This document shows positions 16,982-40,254 of a DNA stretch of 64,000 nucleotides, in pieces. The notes beneath the pieces were generated by a model, which ran no database searches, had not been told where the DNA came from, and saw only the letters and a program-made list of their open reading frames with translations. Made by a program: the position numbers and the translations under genes. Every line of letters starts with the position of its first letter. The first letter of the stretch is position 1. Source of the DNA: Tetrahymena thermophila SB210. Taxonomy: Eukaryota; Ciliophora; Oligohymenophorea; Hymenostomatida; Tetrahymenidae. Location of the stretch: positions 434,001 through 498,000 of the forward strand of contig NW_002476454.1 of assembly GCF_000189635.1 (NCBI RefSeq), read 5' to 3'.

Positions 16982-17594
16982 TAAATAGATAATATATTGA
17001 TGTGTAAACAGAGTTATTTAATATAATTAAAAAGTATAAATTTAAAAGTGTAAAAGTAAATTTTTTATTTTATCTTTATTGTGTGTATGAATGAGCTCTT
17101 AAATAAAATAAATTTTATCTTAAATGAAAATATAATATTTTCATATTTAGATTATTGATAAAAAAAGTATTTTCTAAAAGTTTCTTGATTTAGGAGATAT
17201 TTATGACAAAAATAATTTGGAAATCTAAAATATTTGTTTATAAGTATGATATATTGATTAATCTTTTGAAATTTAGTGTAAAATTTTTCAAGTAATATTT
17301 TTTGTTGTATTTTTAAGAGAAAATAAAATTTACCTGACCAAAAAACTATTATGATGCAAAAAATATATTTAAGCAACCAAAATTAATGCAATATTTTGAA
17401 TAGTATTCATAAGGAAAATAACATTAATTTTATATATTGAAAAATTAAAAATTTGTAGATTTCAATTCTATATTATATTTACTACACTTTTTACTTATTA
17501 GCTCTTTCAAAAAGTTTTTAGCCTTCAATTTTACACAAAATAATTTATTTAATTGCTTAATTTTTAAATTAAACTGTGAAATTACAAAATAAAA
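16982..17594. other. Intergenic, A+T-rich
   Basis: Between two rightward genes. A 74-codon frame on the minus strand (17152-17376) has no coding character. Nothing else seen. Confidence 0.6.
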
Positions 17595-19317
17595 ATGTAG
17601 GTAAATCAAAGAAAAAATTCTGATAAAGAATTCTAAAAAGTAGATATTGTTGTCAGCAGCTAAGTTGAAACAAAAGATGACTTAGTAATTTACATTTTAT
17701 TTTACTCGCAAGCATATGAAATATTGATTCCAGTTATAAAGTTAAATAAATTTATTTATTATTAGGAATTAAATGTTGAATAAAATGAAAAAATGTATCT
17801 TTTCATGCTCTTCTTGATTGGTATAATTAATAATACAGGGTATGTTTTAGTTGGTACAGCTGCTTAAGATATAGCAAATAAGTTTGATATGAAAAACTTT
17901 ATGACACTCTTTTAATTGTAAATATTATCTATTACTCACTCTCAAGCTGATTTTCAATTTTTTTCTTTAAAAAAAGATCATTGATTGTTTTATCTGGTGT
18001 TATGCGTTCAATCAATTCAAAATTCTTCATTAAAATCTCTCATAAGAAGAGAATATTTGTTTGCATTGTATTATCTATTGGCGCCTATATAATTATTGCT
18101 TTTTCTTCAAAAGCTAATGGCAAATGGGGTTTCTATACATGCTTAGTTGGATCGGTAATGTGCGGTACCATGTAGGCATTTGGTGAATCTGTAATGTTAG
18201 GTAGAATTAATTCATTTTTATACTGTGATTAACTTATAAATTATTCAAAAAAGGTTACTTAAAAGTGTTTCCTTCAAGACTTGTAGCTGGATGGAGTAGT
18301 GGTACAGGTTTTGCTGGTCCTTTCGGTTCAGGATTACTTCTTATTTTGAAGGCTGTTAATTTAGATCTTTACATCGTAATAAATATTAATTAAATAATAA
18401 AATATATCTAATATTTAAATTAATATTTTACGATAGATATTTTTAATCATGATTCCTATTGAGGCAAGCTATTGGTTATGTTTCTTATGGTATGACAATA
18501 GAAAGAGAAAATTCTATAAGTCTAATCAAGTAGGTTCAGAAAGCAATTGCAGTGAAAGCCAATAAGGTGAGGAATCACAATAATAATTAATTGAAAGTAA
18601 TATTTTTATTTATTTTTTTTCTGTTAATTTATGACAGAAGAAGAACTTTCTGAACAACAAAATGAAAATAAATCAATCACTATTAAAGAATCAGAAGATG
18701 ATGATGCTAAAAACAATAAGAAGTTGTCTATTCAAAATATCAAATCAGTGATGCCAAAAATGTGGACTCTAGCAGTAAATCTTGGATTAGTTTATTATCT
18801 CGAATACGTCATTGAAACAGTATGGGCAGAAAGAGCACATCCATAATTAGATAGTGATTAATACTCTGATGACTTTAATGGATTCTTAGAAAAAAATGTA
18901 ATTTTGATAAATATCATTATACAACAGAAAATTAATTTGTTTTTAAATTAGGGTTTTGTTATCCTTTGTTTTTGCTACTAAATTGGTGTATTCATTAGTA
19001 GATCATCTTTATATCTCATAAAAATCAGAAAAGTATTTATCTTTACTGCAGCTTAACTTGGTAACTTTGGACTTTGGATTTTCTTTGCAGTAAACAAATC
19101 AGTACCTATGGGAGTATAAATTCCATGCATGATTTTTGTAGGATTAATGGGAGGAGCTTCATATGTAAATGTCAATTATTTGTTATTAAATCATTAAGAA
19201 ATAGACAGAAACGAAAAAGAACTTGCTATGAATATTTGTTCTATTTTTAATGATACAGGTGTACTATTATCGTCTTTAAGTGGTCTAGTTATTGATAATT
19301 TTATCATGAAAGACTGA
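17595..19317 (+). CDS. CLN3: CLN3/battenin-family lysosomal membrane protein
   Basis: Seven exons (introns 17685-17765, 17918-17976, 18201-18253, 18376-18436, 18597-18637, 18898-18951) give 457 residues, close to the 438 of human CLN3. CLN3 proteins are polytopic membrane proteins of lysosomes and vacuoles, related to the major facilitator superfamily and linked to lysosomal pH and glycerophosphodiester export. Family hallmarks are GIINNTGYVLVGTAAQDI in the first membrane helix region, ESVMLGYLKVFPSRLVAGWS followed by SGTGFAGPFGSG, and a C-terminal half with YQIGVFISRSSLYL and GLMGGASYVNVNYLL. A cytosolic Glu/Lys-rich loop follows residue 240. The first intron is 81 bases, a multiple of three with no stop, so it could be retained in frame. 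Terminates at TGA 19315-19317. Confidence 0.93.
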
Positions 19318-19680
19318 AAAATAAAATAATTTATTAGTAATAATAAATTATAAGAATTAATTAATTATTATACGAATTAAGCACATTTTAATTATTGTTA
19401 TATATTTACAGTGTTCATTTTAATATTAGAATAATTATTTATCTTATTTACATAATTTTAGGAATGTATTCTAATCAATTAATTATTATTATTAATCTGA
19501 AATTTACCTAATTTCATCAGAATTTTTTTAAAATATATCTATTAATATGAATGTATTTAATTATATGCTGCTTTTTAATTGCTAATTACAACAATCAAAA
19601 GTATAGTTAATTTATATCATATAATTTTCATATAAAAGCATTGAAAAGGAAATAATATATAAAAATAGTGTATAAGAAAA
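19318..19680. other. Short intergenic gap
   Basis: A+T-rich; contains the 3' end of the CLN3 gene and the leader of the small gene at 19681. Nothing else seen. Confidence 0.55.
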
Positions 19681-20157
19681 ATGATTGAAGGAAGATTAGG
19701 AAACGTAGTCATATGTTAAGCTCCTTATAGCCAAATCGCAAACATGGATTTTACTTAATATAGATAAGGATAATAAAATAAAACAGGTCAGGTCTTAGAA
19801 AGGTCTAAAATTTTATTTGGAATGAGCAATCCTATTGATTTAGTTGAAGTAAAAATTTATCCTCCTTCATTTAAAGGAAGTGGATAAAATGATTAATAAA
19901 TGCAATATAATTTATAAAGAAACTTTGTTGAGGATGTAAATTCTATCCAAATAGTTTAAATCAATGAACTTGAAAAGATTAAATAAAAATCCCTCTCAGT
20001 TAGAGAGAAAAACTCATTGCAAGATTATGATGACATCAATAGCAAACCAAAAATCAAAATGACTGATAGTGTTCTCAGTGAAACAGATGAAAAAGCATAA
20101 AGTAATGGAATAAATAAAATATACTCTAATTAAGTGAATCAAACTAATTTTTAATGA
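19681..20157 (+). CDS. Small hypothetical protein
   Basis: A single-exon frame of 158 residues starting MIEGRLGNVVICQAPYSQIA and ending at TGA 20155-20157. Nine or more in-frame TAA codons are read as Gln. The N-terminal 60 residues have mixed, globular-looking composition with a hydrophobic segment around ILFGMSNPIDLVEVKIYPP; the second half is Lys/Asp/Ser-rich and probably unstructured. No signal peptide, membrane helix or known motif. Composition sets it apart from flanking A+T-rich DNA, which supports a real gene. Confidence 0.65.
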
Positions 20158-21492
20158 TATAATATTGAATTTTAGTTTATCTGATCATTAAAGCTTTGCT
20201 TCAAAGAATAAATTGTTTAAAGATAATATTTTTTGATAATTTTTTATTAAAATAGAAAAAATTTATAGTTTGTGTCAATACATAAAAAGAAAATAAGTAA
20301 AATTTAATGTTATAATAAAAAAATATATTTATTTATTTATTAAAAAATTAAATTAATTTTTATTATTTGAACAATTTAAAAAAATATTTTAAAATAAATT
20401 TTTATCTTTATTTGAATTCATTTTTTAAACTAATATTTAGCTTGTATCAATAAATTAATTTCATGGTAAATAAACCATTTATAATAATAATATATTTTTA
20501 TAAAAATAATTTTCAAAAATAAGTATTTTTATTATAAAATTTATATTCGCATTTATTATTGAGTTATTTCAAAATATTTTAAAGTAATTTTTAATTTGGT
20601 AATTTTTCTTTGATTTTACCAATTTATTTATCAGCTAATAAGTAAAATTCATTTTTCAAAAAAAGTTTAATAAAAAAATAAATTTGTATTATGGAATTTA
20701 AAAAAAATATTCTAAAAATAAATTATGTTTGATTAAGACTCACTTTTTTATATCAATTTTTAATTCATATTAATTTCTTTTTTAGCTGATATAATCAAAA
20801 TGTTACTCTAAAAAAATAAATTCATTTTTTTATTTTATAAATTAATTTAAAAAATTCACCTTTTAAATAATTTTTAATTTTTTTGGACTTGCTTTTTATA
20901 TTTACTTGAATTTTATTCTATTTCAAATATTTTCTATTGTTTAATTATCTAAAAATCTTAATGATCTATTACAAAATAAGATATTAAGCTTGAATAATTT
21001 TAAAAATATATAAAAAACTTTTAAAAATCAAACTTTTTTCTTTATTTTATTTTTTTACAAATTTTATTTCTAAAATTTTTAATTAAAATAGAAATAAAAT
21101 GTTAAATTAATTATATAGTAAAATAGTTTAAAGATTATTTTTTTGATTAACTTAGAAACTATGAGAAAATAGTTCGTTGGTATTTTAGTTTTTTTACTAT
21201 AAAATTAAATAAATAGATGAATCAGATAATAATTAAATAGTATATGTTTGGATGGATAATTTGTGATATTATCAACGAATATATGCTTTTAAATAAAGAA
21301 AAACTAAGAAAAGAAGATTGAAAAATTAATAAACTAAACTCAAAAGTATTCTTTGATTTATCGATCAATTTTTAATACTAATTTGAAAGAATATTTGGAG
21401 ATCTACCAGTAAAAAATAAAGTAAGCGATATAAAAAGCAGAATAGGATAAGCAACCACCTTAATTAAAATCATTCCGATTTCTGTATTAAAA
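20158..21492. other. Long intergenic region with possible leader
   Basis: Bases 20158 to about 21150 are extremely A+T-rich and show nothing. From about 21160 to 21492 the base mix becomes more like transcribed DNA. It holds short frames beginning at ATG 21161 and 21216 that end at TGA within 20 to 35 codons. I read this stretch as the 5' leader of the next gene with upstream ATGs; an unrecognised first exon cannot be excluded. Confidence 0.5.
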
Positions 21493-24400
21493 ATGGCAAC
21501 TCCTAAAAGTACTTCTCTTAACTATGCAAGTAAAATTTTCATATTAAAAAAATAATTATATTAAATCGTTTGTAATTAAACAATTAACGATTACATTATA
21601 ATTTAATTACCATATAGAGGCTTCACTTTTTACTTTATTAAAATATTTAGAATTGAGAAACCAAAAAAGAAACAATTCAAATGTGGATATTGATAAAGAT
21701 TTAGGAAATTTGTATCGCAATTAAGATACTTAACAAGCTAGTTCATAAATAAGAGTATAATAAGTAGATAATACTAACTTCTTGTAGGAAAAAAAAACAA
21801 ATTAAATAAATTATAATTAAAATGGCTAAATAGTAAATAGCCAATAAGAGCCTCAATAAAATTAGATTGGTAATAATAAAGGTATTCATAATTAAGCCTC
21901 TGCAGGGCAAGGAAATTAAAACTAATAATAGCCTGTATAATCTCTGAAATAATAACAATAATAGTCTTTCTAATTAAATTAGAAAAATATACAAGAATTT
22001 TAATATAAATAGAACTCAACATAATAATATGACAACTAAAATTAAAATATTTAACTTAAACCTGAATTAAATGTAATATAAAATGATTCCAAACAAGATA
22101 ATTAAAATTCCTTCTAAGCTTAAAATCAGTCACAGTAGTTATAACAATAAATTTAGAATTAAGAAAAAAAAAGTTAACCAAGCGATGCTGCTTATTAAAG
22201 CAATTAAGACTATATTGATTAAATGATTAAGCAAAAGAAGCATGTTGAAGATCCTACAAAATTAAAGTAAAAGAATGTAATAGGTAAAACACCAATCCCA
22301 CCATTTATGAAAAATTTTCATTAAATGTAATAAATGTAATAATAACAAGAACTGATTATGAAGTAATAAAAGACTAAGCAATAACTCAAAAGCTCATAAA
22401 GTTAATAATATCAGCAATAAAATAGTAATGATACTGTGAGATTAAATTAAAATTCATCAGTAAACTCTTAGGCAAAAAATGTTGCTGAAAAGTAATAGGA
22501 AGACGAATCTATATAAATAGAAAATAACTCTTAATAGGTAAATGAGTAATAAACCAATTAAGATGATAAACTTACTCAAAGAAAAACTTTAGGAAATTCA
22601 TAACCAAAACTATTTGATTAATTTTTTAGAAATAACAGCTACTAAGGGACTTTGAGCTCCAATAGTTAACCATCTCATTAAATATAAGTAGCATAAACAT
22701 AAAGAAATAATAACACTCACTAAGAAAAAATATAAAATATCAGCGTTTTAAGTAATTAATCAGACTTAAAAAATTCGAACAATACAAGTCAAGTACTCAC
22801 ATAGCCAGCCTAATCTTAGCAAATTTTTCATTCTAATCATTTTAATACTTCTCCTTCACACTCAAATGAGCAGTAATTGATTAATAATTCTAGCTCAAAT
22901 TAACATTAAAATCATCATCTCTCATCAATTAATAGAGATAACCCTATTACAAGTAAAAGATAATCTCATACATAGATACATCAGCACTAATCTCAATAAA
23001 GCTAAACTCAAAACCACTAAAAAAAGGAGTCTTCATTATTCAACTCTTAGTCATCAACCATATTAAATAATTCACTTGGCAATATTAGCCCAACTGCATA
23101 ATTCAACAATCTTGACTCTAGTTAATTTAACATAAGTAATATTTCTAACATACAAAATCTATCTCATAATGTATCAAGTATAAATAATTAATCAAATATC
23201 ATGATAAACTACAATTCTAATAATGTGATGAACAACTCAAATATGAACTCAACAATGAGTTTCTAAAAATAGTTTGAAGAGCAATTACCATGTAAGTTAA
23301 TTATTGATAATTTAATAGTTTTATTTATTTGCTTCTTTATAATATTATTTAGATAATGAAAACAATCAAGGAAAAGAAGAGGCTTAAAATAGTGATTTTT
23401 TGAACTCTCTTAATATTTATATAGATTATTTTAATAGCGCTCTCTAAGAAGGTGAAAAGTCAGTTAAAATTTCATAATAATCAAATACTAATTTAGAGTT
23501 ATTCAAAGAAAATTAAAGATTAAAGTAATAACTTGAGCAATTAGAGGAAAAACTAAAGGAAACTGAAACAAGTAGAAAAATTTTGATCAATGATTTAAGC
23601 AAATTAAAAAACAAAGATAGTGAATATAAAAAAGTAAATTATTAATATATTATTCATGAGCTCAAATGTATATTTATTTATTAATAAATTAGAAAATTTA
23701 ATAACTGGCCAAAGAAAACAGTGAAACTAAAACTCTACTTTTATCCACAAATTATAAACTACACCACACTAAGGAATAATATGCAAAAGAAAAAATTGAG
23801 CACGAAAACACTAAATTTACTTTGAAAAAAGCTTTATTAGCGTAAATTTTTATTTTAAATAATGATTTAAAAAATATTTTTTTAAAAAAAAATTAGGAGA
23901 AGCAACAACTTGGAAAACAGTAATTTGTTAAACAAGGCAGATAATAATATTACTTAATAAAAAAACTAAACTTAAAAAAAATCTTTCTTGCAATAGTATA
24001 ATATTCAAGAAAATAGGTCTCTCTAAAATAATTAAAAGTTTGGAATCAACAATTAAGCGATTTCATAATAATACTAAAGACCTTACTAAAATTCTTACAA
24101 AATTTTGAATGACCCTCATAACAATTACATAAATGGGAAATAATACTAAAATAGTGTGCCATAATTATATTCTAATAGCAATGATCCTCCTTCTCTAAGT
24201 AGCTTAGTAGTTAATTAGTAATAAGTATATGATGGTGAATAAACAGCAATTAGTAGAATAGTTGACTAAGATTTAAAGATGGTAGATCCTATTTATGTTA
24301 ATTAGGGTTAACCTTAAAATTTTTCAAACTAAATTAATTTATAATAAAATATCTAAGAATTACCTTTAATAGCAGAAAGATTTAATGGTCCTGCATTCGG

Positions 24401-25504
24401 AGGTGGTTTACATAATATACAATAAAATGAGTTTGATGAACTTGAATGTAAAGATTTTAATCTAGATGATAGTAATTAAAATTTAGATGTATCAGGTCCT
24501 GATATTTACTAAGATAATCATAATATGATAGTGAGGGATGATCTCACTGATAATACTACAGATATAATAAATTTAAATTAACCTTCACCAAGCATCCACA
24601 TTTAGTCAGGTATTCCTGCATAAACAGGCGGAGCAAGAGTGAACTCTATGCATCAATAAAAATATTAAAATAATTGTATACATCTCTTTGAGACAAATCA
24701 ATAATTAACTTCAAATAATTAACTTGGATACAAACAATAAGCTAGTAATGTAATGTAAGAGGACGACTATGAATAAGATGGAGAAGATATGGATCTTAGT
24801 GATAATTTTAATTTAGACACTGATAATTAAATTAATGAAGATAATTCGGCTATAAATATAGAAAATTAAAACAAAGGATAATTAGAAGCTTTAACTCTTC
24901 CAATACAATCTGATCTTGATTTAGGTTAAGATGGGTAGAATTAATATTATGATTATCAAAGCAACAAAATATTTAATACTTACGATAATAGTAATTTTAA
25001 ATACAGTACTCATCGTGATCATATAGATTAGAATACAAAAGGAATAGGCTAACTAGCAGCAACAAGTTGCTCATATAAAAAAGGAGTTGGAAGCCTAGAT
25101 GAAGATCATGTATATTAAATGATGAAACTGCAATATCATCCGACCTATGAGTAATAAATTAATTTTATACAAATATGAAAATATTTTTAAATTTTTTTTA
25201 TTAAAATAAAAATAGAATGAATAAATAAAATTAAAATTTGAAAATGGCAAACAATATAATCAGCTAATAAAACTAGCAAAATTTAAAAAGTTAACTAAAG
25301 AAATAGTAAATTTATCATAACAGAAACCAATAGGGAGGCAGAACTATGAGCATGTCTTATCAAAAACCTTAATTTTCTTCTTAATAAATTTAAATGTTTT
25401 AAATGATGCAAAACTAAAAACAGAAAATAAATATGTAATAATAATAGCAATAACAGATATACTAACAATAATAATAACTACAACCTTTTGCTAATTATTT
25501 ATGA
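21493..25504 (+). CDS. Prion-like Q/N-rich protein with central coiled coil
   Basis: Six exons (introns 21530-21617, 23292-23352, 23634-23692, 23842-23896, 25151-25215) give 1227 residues. No known family. Residues 1 to 40 look folded (SLFTLLKYLELRNQKRNN). Residues 60 to 570 are a Gln/Asn/Ser sea with runs of up to four Gln. About residues 600 to 720 form a charged heptad-rich stretch (LEQLEEKLKETETSRKILIN) that should be a coiled coil. The rest alternates Asn/Gln-rich and acidic segments with a short conserved-looking island (LPLIAERFNGPAFGGGLHNI), and ends in poly-Gln. Such composition is typical of proteins of RNA granules or of scaffolds, but that is inference. The phases agree at all five introns, which makes the gene model strong even though its role is unknown. 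Confidence 0.82.
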
Positions 25505-26160
25505 TAAGTTAGTTATTAAGTTTTTATAATGAATTAAATAAATAAAAATAATATTTTTAAATAAATATAATTAACCCATGCATTTATTGAGATGTTAATT
25601 TTGTATATACTCTTTATTCATTCATTTAATTAATTTAAAGTTAATTTTCATAAAATTACTAAAAATTTTTTCTTAAGTTTTCTATCAAATTTATAAAATA
25701 ATCTATTTAGATTTTACAATACTTTAAATTAAATAACAGTGAAAACGATTTATCATTGAATTTAATTAATTTTAATTATTAATACAAATAAGTATTATTA
25801 TGAAAAAAATCAATTTACTTATAAGAAGTTATCTCATTTAAGTGGGTTTTAAGATGGTTTTCATAATAAAAAAATTAAAAGATTAAATATTTTAATAAAA
25901 TTTTTATTTCATTTTCATTACATTTTGAATAAGCTCTATAAAGATAGATGGATATTAGTTTATTTTGGTTTTTTTTTATATTTAGATTTTTTAAAATTTC
26001 TATAATAGAGTTGGTATAACTTAACATTTTTTTAATTAAATTTAGCAAAAAAAACAGTAAGAATGTGTTTTTTATTATCAAAGAGAATGGTTTTAATATA
26101 AACAGCATTGTAATAGTAAAGAGTTAGAAACAAAATCTATAGTTTTGAAGAAAAAAGCAA
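25505..26160. other. Intergenic, A+T-rich
   Basis: Promoter region of the giant kinase gene. A 77-codon minus-strand frame at 25875-26108 is Lys/Leu/Asn only and looks like chance. Nothing else seen. Confidence 0.6.
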
Positions 26161-36330
<10,170 letters not shown>

Positions 36331-37169
36331 TAAAAAAGCATATAACAAACAACCTTATATAATAATAAATTTTGATTGAATAAAAGAATCATTATTTTAA
36401 ATCTTGGATTACAAGCAACACCTACTTCAATTATTCATCTACTCATCTATCTATCCATTTAATGCATTTTCAATTTAGATTTACAGTATAATAGCACATA
36501 TAAATTTAATTACCATAAAGAATCGAACAAATAAATAAATAAATAAATAAAATAAATTTTTAGAAAAAAACATTTTTTAAAATACAATCTATTTCATTTT
36601 CAAGAAAAAAAGCAAAAAAAAAAACAATATTTTATATTGCAAATATTTTATCTTCTTCAAATTATAACTAAAAACTAACTAACGAATTACTAAATAAATG
36701 ATTAAATTAAACTTTCCTCACCCACCCATATACACTCAAAAATTCACAAAAATACATACTATATATGTAAAATGTATTAAATTGATATAAATAGCTGTTA
36801 TATATATAACTAACTCATTCATTAAATTGTGCTACATATTTTATATTATCTTTGTTTTTATATTTTGAATATATTAATCTTTACTTTCTTTTTAAATTTC
36901 ACTTAATTAATTTATTCCATCATTTAAATATATTTTAATTAAAATCACTTGTTATATCTTATAAAACGAAATAAATAAATAGTTAAAGTGAAAATTTATT
37001 TTGTAATCAGAAGATTTTTTAACTGTTGATTTTTTAATTGCCAATCATTTTGAAGCAAAAATTAAAATGTTTTTTACTTAAAATAGAAAACAGGCAATGT
37101 ACGAAATATATAAATTTAGAGGCTTCTTAAAATGCCTATTAATAAAATATTTATTTTTAATTTTTAGGA
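36331..37169. other. Convergent intergenic region
   Basis: Holds the 3' ends of the kinase gene (rightward) and the Rieske gene (leftward). A+T-rich; includes an AAAT microsatellite near 36529-36557. No gene seen. Confidence 0.6.
36529..36557. repeat. (AAAT)n microsatellite
   Basis: About seven copies of a four-base AAAT unit in the convergent intergenic space after the kinase gene. Confidence 0.8.
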
Positions 37170-39433
37170 TCAAGCCCAGAATCTTTGAGAAGGTTCGTGG
37201 GGGAACTTAAGTTGTTCCATACAGACCAAAGTACCTTCATCGTGAATGGAGTTGTTAATGGCGGGAAGGTTGAGCAAAGCAGGACCTTATCTAACTCTAG
37301 CAAATTTATCGTAGACTGAACCGTGGCAAATGCAGACCTATTTAAATTTAAATATTTTTTTAATATTTTTTTAATAAAGTTATTATAATTTAGGTTAGTA
37401 TGTATGCTGGATTAACATTTTTACTAATATCAAATTGTTCGCTATTGGGATTTTTATTTTTTATATCAAATAAATGGAATTTTATTAATCAATTTTTACC
37501 CTTAAATTAAATTTAATTTAAATATTCAATATCTATCTGATTTTGACAGATTTTTTCATGAATTTTATGATGATATTTTAATTTTAAAAAGTTAATAATT
37601 TATATTATGGATTTAAACTTACATAACCCTTATAAGCACCAAGATAAGGAATAGGAATGCAACCCAAGTGAGTGCAGACAGCAGAGACGACGATAACCTT
37701 AGTGTTACCAGCATCAGAAAGAATAACTTCTTTATCCTTATCCAAAAGAGTGTTAGAAGGTAATTCATTTTCTTCCTTAACTTCATTACTAGTAAGTCTT
37801 CTAATGAAAATGGGAGTACCATTCCAGACTATTTTATATTAAAATTTGTTAAATAAGTTAGTGAGTTAGAATCAAAAACTATTTATTTAGAATATTTTGT
37901 TTTTTCTAAAATTTAAAATATTTCTTAATCATTGATTATAAATTTTTTTCAGTTTGAAATTATTCTCTTTTGAAATGATTTTAAGAAAGATTTAAATAAA
38001 TATAAAGATTTTTCAATTTATTTTCTGTTTATTTTGATTGAAAATCTTAATACATTATGACTTATTAATTGACAACACAATTTTTCAAAAAGCTAGTTAT
38101 TTTATCCTTTTTATTTTTTAATCTAATGCAATAGCTATTTTATATAAACTTTAAGAAAATATCTTTTCGTATCTTTTTCATATTAGAAAGAAAAATGTGT
38201 AAGGCGTTTACCCATTTGCATGACTTCACCAGGAGGGAGAGCACCAATATCAACTTCAGAGTAAGTATCTCTTTCGTATCTCTTCCAACCGTTAAGACGA
38301 CCGATGACACCCATGGCATAAAGTCTAGCAAAAGAAAGTAAACCACCATAATAGATAGCATTCAAAGTGTAAATCTAGGTTCTTCTGATATCAGTTTCGT
38401 GTTCATTGTGGACTCTATAAAAGTTAAAAAATGTTTCTATATTTGATATTTGATTTGCTAAAAATTGATTTTCGCTCTTTTCATTTTTTATATTTCAAGC
38501 TAATTATTTAGATTAGAAATATCTCAATTCCAGAAAATATTTCAAAGATTGCTTTTTAAGCTTAATTTCTTTGTTTTTTTTTAGCATTGAAAGCTATGAA
38601 TGGCTTTTAAATTTCTTGAGAAGATAAATTCATTTCTTGTTTAAAAATTGTACCTATTTTCATCAAACCAGTTATCAATGTTAACCTTGAAATCAATGTG
38701 ATCACCAAAGTTACCAGGTCTAGATGAGGTAACGAAGAATGTGGGCTTATCTTCGACCAAGTGACCCTTGTGGAGCTTTTTGCTTAATCTTTGATTGTAT
38801 TCACTCAAAACACCGAAGTTGTAAGCTTAAACTATATTAATAGAAAAATTTCAGTATTTCATTATAAAATTGGAAGGTAATTTAAATCTATTTGTGAATT
38901 AGTTAAGAGTATCAAAGAGTTTTCTTATTTCTTTTTTCTTCTTCTTTTCGATGTATGTGTTTGCATGCATATAAAATAAATAAAAGCTATTTTTTGATTA
39001 AATACAATCAAAAAGCAAAGAATATATCTAAAGATGTATTTTTTAAGGAAGAAAAATGAACATATGTTCCAAAAAGCACTTATTTAGATATATCACTCCT
39101 TTTTTATGCACATAATTTGCTACTGCAAGATACTCTCAATGTTTAATACAAGCTAATTCATTTAATGAGTATTCCTATTTGTAGAATCTTAAGAGATAAG
39201 CGTTTAAAGGAAACTTAATCAATTTCTTAATTTCCATTTGGCTTTTTAATTATCTTATTCTCATATCCTAAACTTCCTAAAAAATGCAGCTCAGCTACGC
39301 TTTCGATTCTACTAAATACTCTTGTTTTTCTTTTTCCTTTAATCGCTCTTTGTACTTTTGAAAAATCAAGAATTGTACCTTGGTTGAGTTTGTTGCAGCT
39401 ACGGGTAACGTGAGCAAGGGTTTTGGAAAACAT
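37170..39433 (-). CDS. RIP1: Rieske iron-sulfur protein of mitochondrial complex III
   Basis: Five exons (introns 38832-39378, 38415-38653, 37829-38211, 37338-37622) give 269 residues, the usual size. The protein carries the 2Fe-2S cluster that passes electrons from ubiquinol to cytochrome c1 in the inner mitochondrial membrane. The cluster motifs are CTHLGC and CICHGS; the rest of the fold follows as KFARVRQGPALLNLP, and the chain ends SQRFWA. A hydrophobic segment around YYGGLLSFARLYAMGVIGRL is the membrane anchor. The N-terminus (MFSKTLAHVTRSCNKLNQ) is basic and suits a mitochondrial targeting sequence. Codon use is biased to C-ending codons such as AAC, GTC, CTC and to CAA for Gln, a sign of high expression compared with its neighbours. 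The introns (547, 239, 383, 285 bases) are far longer than elsewhere in the window. Confidence 0.96.
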
Positions 39434-40254
39434 TTTCTTCTTTAAATGCTCTTATGAAAATTTATACAAATTTTTTAATTAATTTTTTTATTTCACTTTT
39501 TTTTGTTTTTTCTCTTGTCTTAATTAACAAGTATTCCTTTTATTTTTATTTTTTGTATGTATTTGATTTAATTAATGTACACAATCCTTTTCAATTAAGA
39601 ATTTTCAACTCGAATAGTTGCATATACCTTCTTTTTCTTTAATATTAAATATTATACTCTTAGTTGTTTGTATGAGTTTTAATAAAGAAATACATAAGAT
39701 TCACAATCGCCATAATTAATTAATTAAATTATTTATTTATATATTTATTGAAAATGAATATTCTTTCTTAGAAAAGTCAAAAAGATATTAATTTGATTTC
39801 TTTTTTCGACTTTTCCTTTTTCTTGATTTTACTCTTAATATGTATCTATTTAGCTATCTATCTATCTATCTTCTGAATTTAAACAATATTTTGATCAACC
39901 ATATCTTACTTATTATAAAATGGAAGATTATATCATTCACTTACAAATTTAAAATTAATTTTAACTTTTAAAAAGCGTGTCTAAAACACTAAAATAGTAC
40001 AAATAGCAACCATATTTTTAATTAAAAATGTTTTTTTTAATATTTTAAATAAAATTGAATGAAAAAAAAAATCTTTAAAAATTGTGTTTTATTTATAATT
40101 TTGGTAAATTAATGAGAAAGAAGTTAACAAATTTATAAAATTTTTAAACGACTTTTAATTTAAACAAAAACAAATAAATAATAAATTAAAATAGTATTTT
40201 AACAAACTCATTTAAATTAAAATGAAACTTATTAATGATTTTTGCAAGTTTTTA
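39434..40254. other. Intergenic, T-rich
   Basis: Promoter side of the Rieske gene and 3' side of the Arp gene. Long T runs on the plus strand and a CTAT microsatellite at about 39854-39870. A 62-codon plus-strand frame at 39454 consists of Phe, Tyr, Leu and Ile and is a T-tract artefact. Confidence 0.6.
39854..39870. repeat. (CTAT)n microsatellite
   Basis: About four copies of CTAT upstream of the Rieske gene. A similar short CTAT run occurs near 60317-60330. Confidence 0.75.

Noticed and set aside
17152-17376. Minus-strand 74-codon frame between DDX42 and CLN3
   Set aside because: Composition matches surrounding A+T-rich DNA; no known motif.
39227-39433. 68-codon minus-strand frame starting at the Rieske ATG
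   Set aside because: It is exon 1 of the Rieske gene read straight through its donor into the intron.
39454-39642. 62-codon plus-strand frame of Phe/Tyr/Ile
   Set aside because: Produced by T-rich promoter DNA; no coding-like composition.
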